Assembly (NCBI GenBank): GCA_023483915.1
Contig: JAMDEO010000140.1
Coordinates: 1-55,207, forward strand
From: Actinomycetota bacterium
GTDB taxonomy: Bacteria > Actinomycetota > Thermoleophilia > RBG-16-64-13
Length of the DNA stretch: 55,207 nt
Reading direction: 5' to 3'
The notes beneath the pieces were generated by a model. That model made no database searches. It saw nothing but the letters and a program-made list of their open reading frames with translations, and was not told the DNA's origin. The translations under genes were made by a program, and so were the position numbers. Shown one piece after another: positions 53,423 through 55,207 of the stretch. The stretch's first letter is position 1. Each line of letters opens with the position of its first letter.

Positions 53423-53472
53423 ACCGCATGAGGGAATTGCGGCTGGAGGGCGCAATGGCCGAGGCGGGCAGT

Positions 53473-53970
53473 CTACGGGAGTAGTCTCAGCCGCTCGTTG
53501 GTCGCGCGGAGATCGAAACGTTCCGGGTCAAAGTCCACACGCACGGGGAGCATCTCGTAACTGAGTGCCCCGCCGGAATTCTCCGGTGGAAAAGCCCGAG
53601 CGCCGTCGATAACCGAACTGGAAGGTCCGCGAGGATCCGGTGGAAGGATCTTTTCCACCTTGATCTCGAGCTGCCATCGATCGTGAAAATCGTATACGTA
53701 GGCAAACGTAGCTCCCTCCTTCAGAGGAAGGCTGTGCAGTCGGAATAACGCCTCATTTTGGACCGGCACCACCTCGTGCGGGGCAGGCTGCCCGTATCTC
53801 TCGTCGGCTATGACGAACTCATGCTCATGTTCATCCCGCCAGCCGGCGATCGCCTGTATGACCTGATGAAACTGTTGCAGGGTAAGCTTGTTCGAAACGA
53901 AGACTCGGCGCCAGATGGGTGGCCGGATATCGGCCAAGGTCAACTTGAGCTGTAGTAGGCCCTCTGCCAT
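53473..53970 (-). CDS. Plasmid pRiA4b ORF-3-like family protein
   Basis: 165 aa. The start (LKLTLADIRPPIWRRVFV, LTLQQFHQVIQAIAGWRDEHEHEF) and YVYDFHDRWQLEIKVEKIL are the family pattern, and the C-terminus keeps FPPENSGG and DFDPERFDL. About 25 residues usually found between the last two blocks are missing, so this is a compact member. The family is found on plasmids, in transposon passenger genes and on chromosomes; function unknown. ATG 53970 has AAGGATC upstream. Stands alone, divergent from the nitrilase. Confidence 0.85.
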   Translation of the reverse strand: MAEGLLQLKLTLADIRPPIWRRVFVSNKLTLQQFHQVIQAIAGWRDEHEHEFVIADERYGQPAPHEVVPVQNEALFRLHSLPLKEGATFAYVYDFHDRWQLEIKVEKILPPDPRGPSSSVIDGARAFPPENSGGALSYEMLPVRVDFDPERFDLRATNERLRLLP

Positions 53971-54148
53971 GGTAGATCCTTCGGGTTCTGCCCCACATGT
54001 TCATCACGCTGATTCGCCATGAGACAATAGCGCGTTCCTGCCTCGGATGCCTCAGTGGAAGACTCCTGGGCCCGGAAGAACCCAGCCTGATACCATGGGC
54101 ACGAAATGACGTCACCCAGGTGGCCACCTGCTCGAAAGAGGTGCCAAG

Positions 54149-55195
54149 ATGGACTCCTTCCCAAAGTTCAGAGCCGCGGTTGTCCAGGCAACACCCATCT
54201 GGTTGGATAGGGAGCGGTGCACCGAAAAAGCCTGCGCGCTCATCGCTCAAGCCGCCGTCCAAGGAGCCCAGCTGATTGCCTTCCCTGAGGTCTGGCTCCC
54301 TGGGTTTCCGTGGTGGGCGTTCCTGGGCCCGGCGCATTGGGGCAACAACTTCTTCGCCGAGCTCTACGCGAACGCGGTCGAGATCCCAAGTCCGACGACG
54401 GACCGGTTGTGCAAAGCCGCCAAGGATGCGAGGGCCCATGTGGTGATAGGTGTCGACGAGAGAGCCGGGAGCACCCTCTATTGCACTCAACTATTCATCG
54501 ACTCTGAGGGGAGCATCATCGGCCGGCACCGCAAGCTCAAGCCCACTCACGCCGAGCGCACCATATGGGGCCAGGGTGATGGGAGCGATTTGAAGGTCTT
54601 CGACACACCTTTGGGCAGACTGGGGGGTCTCAACTGCTGGGAGCACCTGCAGCCGCTTATCCGGCACGCCATGTTTTCGCTCGGCGAGCAGGTCCATGTC
54701 GCGGCATGGCCGTCATTCGGCCTTTTCCGGAAATACTCCTATGCCCTCGGTTGCGAAGCTTCTATGGGTGCCTCTCGCCACTACGCGTTGGAGGGTGGAT
54801 GTTTCGTGCTCGCGCCAGTCGCGGTCACCAGCCAGGAGATGGTCGATCGCGTGGCCGACACGGCCGAGCGGGCCGACCTCATCCAGGTAGGAGGGGGCGG
54901 GAGCATGATCTTTGGTCCGGACGGAGCAACCCTGGCCGGTCCTGCCGGCGATACCGAGGAGACCATCCTGACCGCGGACGTCGATTTGTACGACATCGCC
55001 CGAGCCAAGAACTTCGCAGACCCAACCGGACACTATGCGCGGCCGGACATCCTCAGCCTGCTTTGGGACCGTACGCCGCAGTCAAGCGTGCACCAGCACC
55101 CGTCCGCACCCGCGACCGCGCCGGTCGCCAGCTCAGCGGGCACAGATCCAGAGACGCATGGACTTCAGCAGCAGATGCCCCTCGCGGAAACGTAA
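54149..55195 (+). CDS. Nitrilase-superfamily carbon-nitrogen hydrolase
   Basis: 348 aa with the catalytic triad Glu47 (LIAFPEVWLPGFP), Lys129 (GRHRKLKPTHAER) and Cys163 (GGLNCWEHLQPL). The spacing and the C-terminal DLYDIARAKNFADPTGHYARPD block are those of true nitrilases (branch 1) rather than amidases, so an aliphatic or aryl nitrile to acid plus ammonia is the probable reaction; cyanide hydratase/dihydratase is the near alternative. The last ~40 residues are Ala/Pro/Ser-rich and poorly ordered. ATG 54149 has AAGAGGTG five bases upstream. Cytoplasmic, no partner gene in the window. Confidence 0.93.
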   Translation: MDSFPKFRAAVVQATPIWLDRERCTEKACALIAQAAVQGAQLIAFPEVWLPGFPWWAFLGPAHWGNNFFAELYANAVEIPSPTTDRLCKAAKDARAHVVIGVDERAGSTLYCTQLFIDSEGSIIGRHRKLKPTHAERTIWGQGDGSDLKVFDTPLGRLGGLNCWEHLQPLIRHAMFSLGEQVHVAAWPSFGLFRKYSYALGCEASMGASRHYALEGGCFVLAPVAVTSQEMVDRVADTAERADLIQVGGGGSMIFGPDGATLAGPAGDTEETILTADVDLYDIARAKNFADPTGHYARPDILSLLWDRTPQSSVHQHPSAPATAPVASSAGTDPETHGLQQQMPLAET

Positions 55196-55207
55196 GACCC
55201 CCCCTAT

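Larger units (their letters stand above)
52982..53472. other. Long intergenic region before the hdrA operon
   Basis: 491 bases with no convincing gene. It contains a 24-base palindrome (53084-53107), a perfect tandem duplication of GGCGTGCGCAT (53296-53306, 53307-53317) and a GGGCCCTT/AAGGGCCC hairpin (53391-53422). A plus-strand frame at 53192-53431 is Arg/Ala-rich and lacks a ribosome site or family motif. Confidence 0.5.

Noticed and set aside
53192..53431. Possible 79-residue plus-strand gene before the pRiA4b-like gene
   Set aside because: Arg/Ala-rich composition typical of GC-rich non-coding DNA, no ribosome site and internal tandem repeat; not supported enough to call.

Overview
The window is dense, GC-rich bacterial DNA with about 43 protein-coding genes and no rRNA, tRNA or CRISPR array that I could recognise. 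Genes are tightly packed, often with 4-8 base overlaps, and GTG and TTG starts behind strong Shine-Dalgarno sequences are common. The lipoproteins carry long Thr/Ser/Ala-rich linkers after the lipobox, there is an NlpC/P60 cell-wall hydrolase with a coiled-coil stalk, and ETF, heterodisulfide-reductase-like and Wood-Ljungdahl-type methyl-branch genes are present. Together these suggest an anaerobic, probably uncultured actinobacterium that oxidises aromatic or cyclic substrates. The taxonomic call is inference.

Layout. (1) 1-11417, plus strand: an electron-transfer cluster with three FAD-linked oxidases plus the end of a fourth, EtfB and EtfA, a membrane CCG/4Fe-4S reductase that probably passes ETF electrons to quinone, a soluble CCG iron-sulfur protein, and a MerR-TetR fusion regulator. 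(2) 11470-11664: a non-coding, MITE-like inverted-repeat element between convergent genes. (3) 11661-16881: a class III aminotransferase and a divergent orphan six-PAS hybrid histidine kinase. (4) 16950-21877, minus strand: solute-binding lipoprotein, second class III aminotransferase, MBL-fold hydrolase and zinc alcohol dehydrogenase, apparently one unit. (5) 22204-25952: a small unknown protein, a cupin-like protein and a solitary molybdenum/tungsten enzyme resembling the large subunit of pyrogallol-phloroglucinol transhydroxylase. (6) 26019-40050: an IclR regulator divergent from a long catabolic operon with a solute-binding protein, a fused LivH-LivM permease, LivG, LivF, a tiny membrane protein, an FAD oxidoreductase, HyuA and HyuB, an MBL hydrolase and an aldehyde dehydrogenase. 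(7) 40200-44829: housekeeping and cell-envelope genes (CHRD lipoprotein, metallophosphoesterase, serine acetyltransferase, NlpC/P60, GNAT). (8) 44841-52981, minus strand: a complete hdrA-mvhD-metV-metF-hdrC-hdrB operon, the gene set of the multi-subunit methylenetetrahydrofolate reductase known from Moorella. (9) 53473-55195: a pRiA4b ORF-3-like protein and a nitrilase.

The two most striking points are in regions 8 and 5. The HdrA gene is a giant fusion of an HdrA module, a GltD/NfnB-like NAD(P)H module and two further HdrA modules, and its reading frame is interrupted by a single in-frame TAG in the middle of the GltD-like domain. The transhydroxylase-like enzyme keeps the His, Asp and Ser active-site positions as I recall them from the Pelobacter enzyme, but has no iron-sulfur partner next to it.

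Inferred physiology: cyclic or aromatic compounds enter through LIV-type transporters, are transformed by the HyuAB, dehydrogenase, aminotransferase and Mo/W enzymes, and electrons leave through ETF to the quinone pool or through the Hdr-MetFV complex to methylene-tetrahydrofolate.
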